Assembly: GCA_964519955.1 (NCBI GenBank)
Contig: CAZFLM010000123.1
Location: 1-13,732 of the forward strand
Direction: 5' to 3'
DNA: 13,732 nucleotides
DNA from: CAZFLM01 sp964519955
GTDB lineage: Bacteria > Armatimonadota > Chthonomonadetes > Chthonomonadales > CAJBBX01
In this document: positions 13,328-13,732 of the stretch, in pieces
Numbering within the stretch: the first letter of the stretch is position 1
Layout: each line of letters begins with the position of its first letter
Notes under the pieces: model-generated
What the model saw: the letters and a program-made list of their open reading frames with translations, nothing else
Told to the model about the DNA's origin: nothing
Databases searched by the model: none
Translations under genes and position numbers: made by a program

Positions 13328-13732
13328 CTACTCCTCGTCGGCTTCCTTCTCGCGGGGTTTGGACAGCGTGGCGGGTAGGCCGCCGATCTCGCGGATCTTG
13401 GCCTCGATCTCGTCGCAGATCTGCGGGTTGTCCTCGAGGAACTGGCGAGCGTTCTCTCGGCCCTGGCCGAGGCGCAGGTCGCCGTAGCTGAAGTAGGCGC
13501 CGCTCTTGCCGACGATGTTCTGCTCGACGCCCAGGTCGAGGATGCCGCCGGAGCGGGAGATGCCCTTCCCGAACATGATGTCGAACTCGGCGACGCGGAA
13601 CGGCGGGGCGACCTTGTTCTTGACGACCTTCACCTTGGTGCGCGCGCCGATGGGGTCCGCGCCGGATTTTACTGTTTCGGTGCGGCGGACCTCCAGCCGG
13701 ACGCTGGCCCAGAACTTCAGGGCGCGGCCGCC
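13328..13732 (-). CDS. recA: RecA recombinase, C-terminal 134 residues (cut by window edge)
   Basis: RecA forms ATP-dependent filaments on single-stranded DNA, drives strand exchange and triggers LexA cleavage. Only the C-terminal part is present and the reading frame runs off the right edge. It begins GGRALKFWASVRLEVRRTET, matching the family's GGxALKFYASVRLDIRR strand, then GARTKVKVVKNKVAPPF, AEFDIMFGKGISRSGGILDLGV, KSGAYFSYGDLRLGQGRENARQFLEDNP. The protein ends in the typical acidic tail (KPREKEADEE) that tempers DNA binding in relatives. The Walker motifs and the start lie outside the window. It is convergent with the second thioredoxin-like gene, separated by 186 bases of repeats and a hairpin; its usual neighbour recX lies 3 kb further on. 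Confidence 0.97.
   Translation of the reverse strand, partial: GGRALKFWASVRLEVRRTETVKSGADPIGARTKVKVVKNKVAPPFRVAEFDIMFGKGISRSGGILDLGVEQNIVGKSGAYFSYGDLRLGQGRENARQFLEDNPQICDEIEAKIREIGGLPATLSKPREKEADEE

Overview
The window is GC-rich bacterial chromosome with dense coding on both strands and short intergenic gaps. The most diagnostic part is the right half. On the minus strand, reading right to left, lie the 3' end of recA, then recX, rny (ribonuclease Y) and ymdB (metal-dependent phosphodiesterase), an order found in several deep bacterial lineages. Together with the left-hand genes (secreted beta-propeller-like and PKD-type proteins, an ADP-ribosylglycohydrolase fused to beta-sandwich domains, Ca-loop/TlpA proteins) this suggests an uncultured-type, GC-rich member of Armatimonadota or the planctomycete/PVC-like groups. 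The phylum is an inference and cannot be settled from the sequence alone. No phage, transposase, CRISPR, rRNA or tRNA was seen.

Layout. Positions 1-126 are about three copies of a 40-bp tandem repeat that probably continues off the left edge. Positions 127-319 hold no gene but contain a strong hairpin (170-197). 320-2497 (-) is a dipeptidyl-peptidase IV-type serine peptidase. Divergent from it, 2719-3711 (+) encodes an exported propeller-like protein of unknown function. It is followed at 3793-6054 (+) by a large ADP-ribosylglycohydrolase-family fusion protein. A perfect 12-bp hairpin (6086-6121) separates this from a convergent exported PKD-domain protein with a Met/Gly-rich insert (6146-7153, -). 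Then come ymdB (7248-8057), rny (8170-9726) and recX (9820-10293), all minus.

Between recX and recA sit two tandem plus-strand paralogs (10485-11759 and 11903-13141). Each has a signal peptide, two EF-hand-like DxNxDG loops and a C-terminal TlpA-type thioredoxin domain with WCGPC. The pair interrupts what is often a contiguous recA-recX block. Between the second paralog and recA (13142-13327) are two copies of a 51-bp direct repeat, a stretch related to the left-edge tandem repeat, and a convergent terminator hairpin.

Functionally, the recA/recX/rny/ymdB genes are housekeeping: recombination and its modulation, mRNA decay, and a phosphodiesterase often linked to it. The rest looks like envelope and secreted biology: peptide degradation, extracytoplasmic beta-rich proteins and periplasmic thiol chemistry. 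No clear defence or mobile system is visible. The most unusual items are the ADP-ribosylglycohydrolase fusion with a non-standard metal site, the duplicated Ca-loop/thioredoxin genes placed inside the rec block, and the shared intergenic repeat family.
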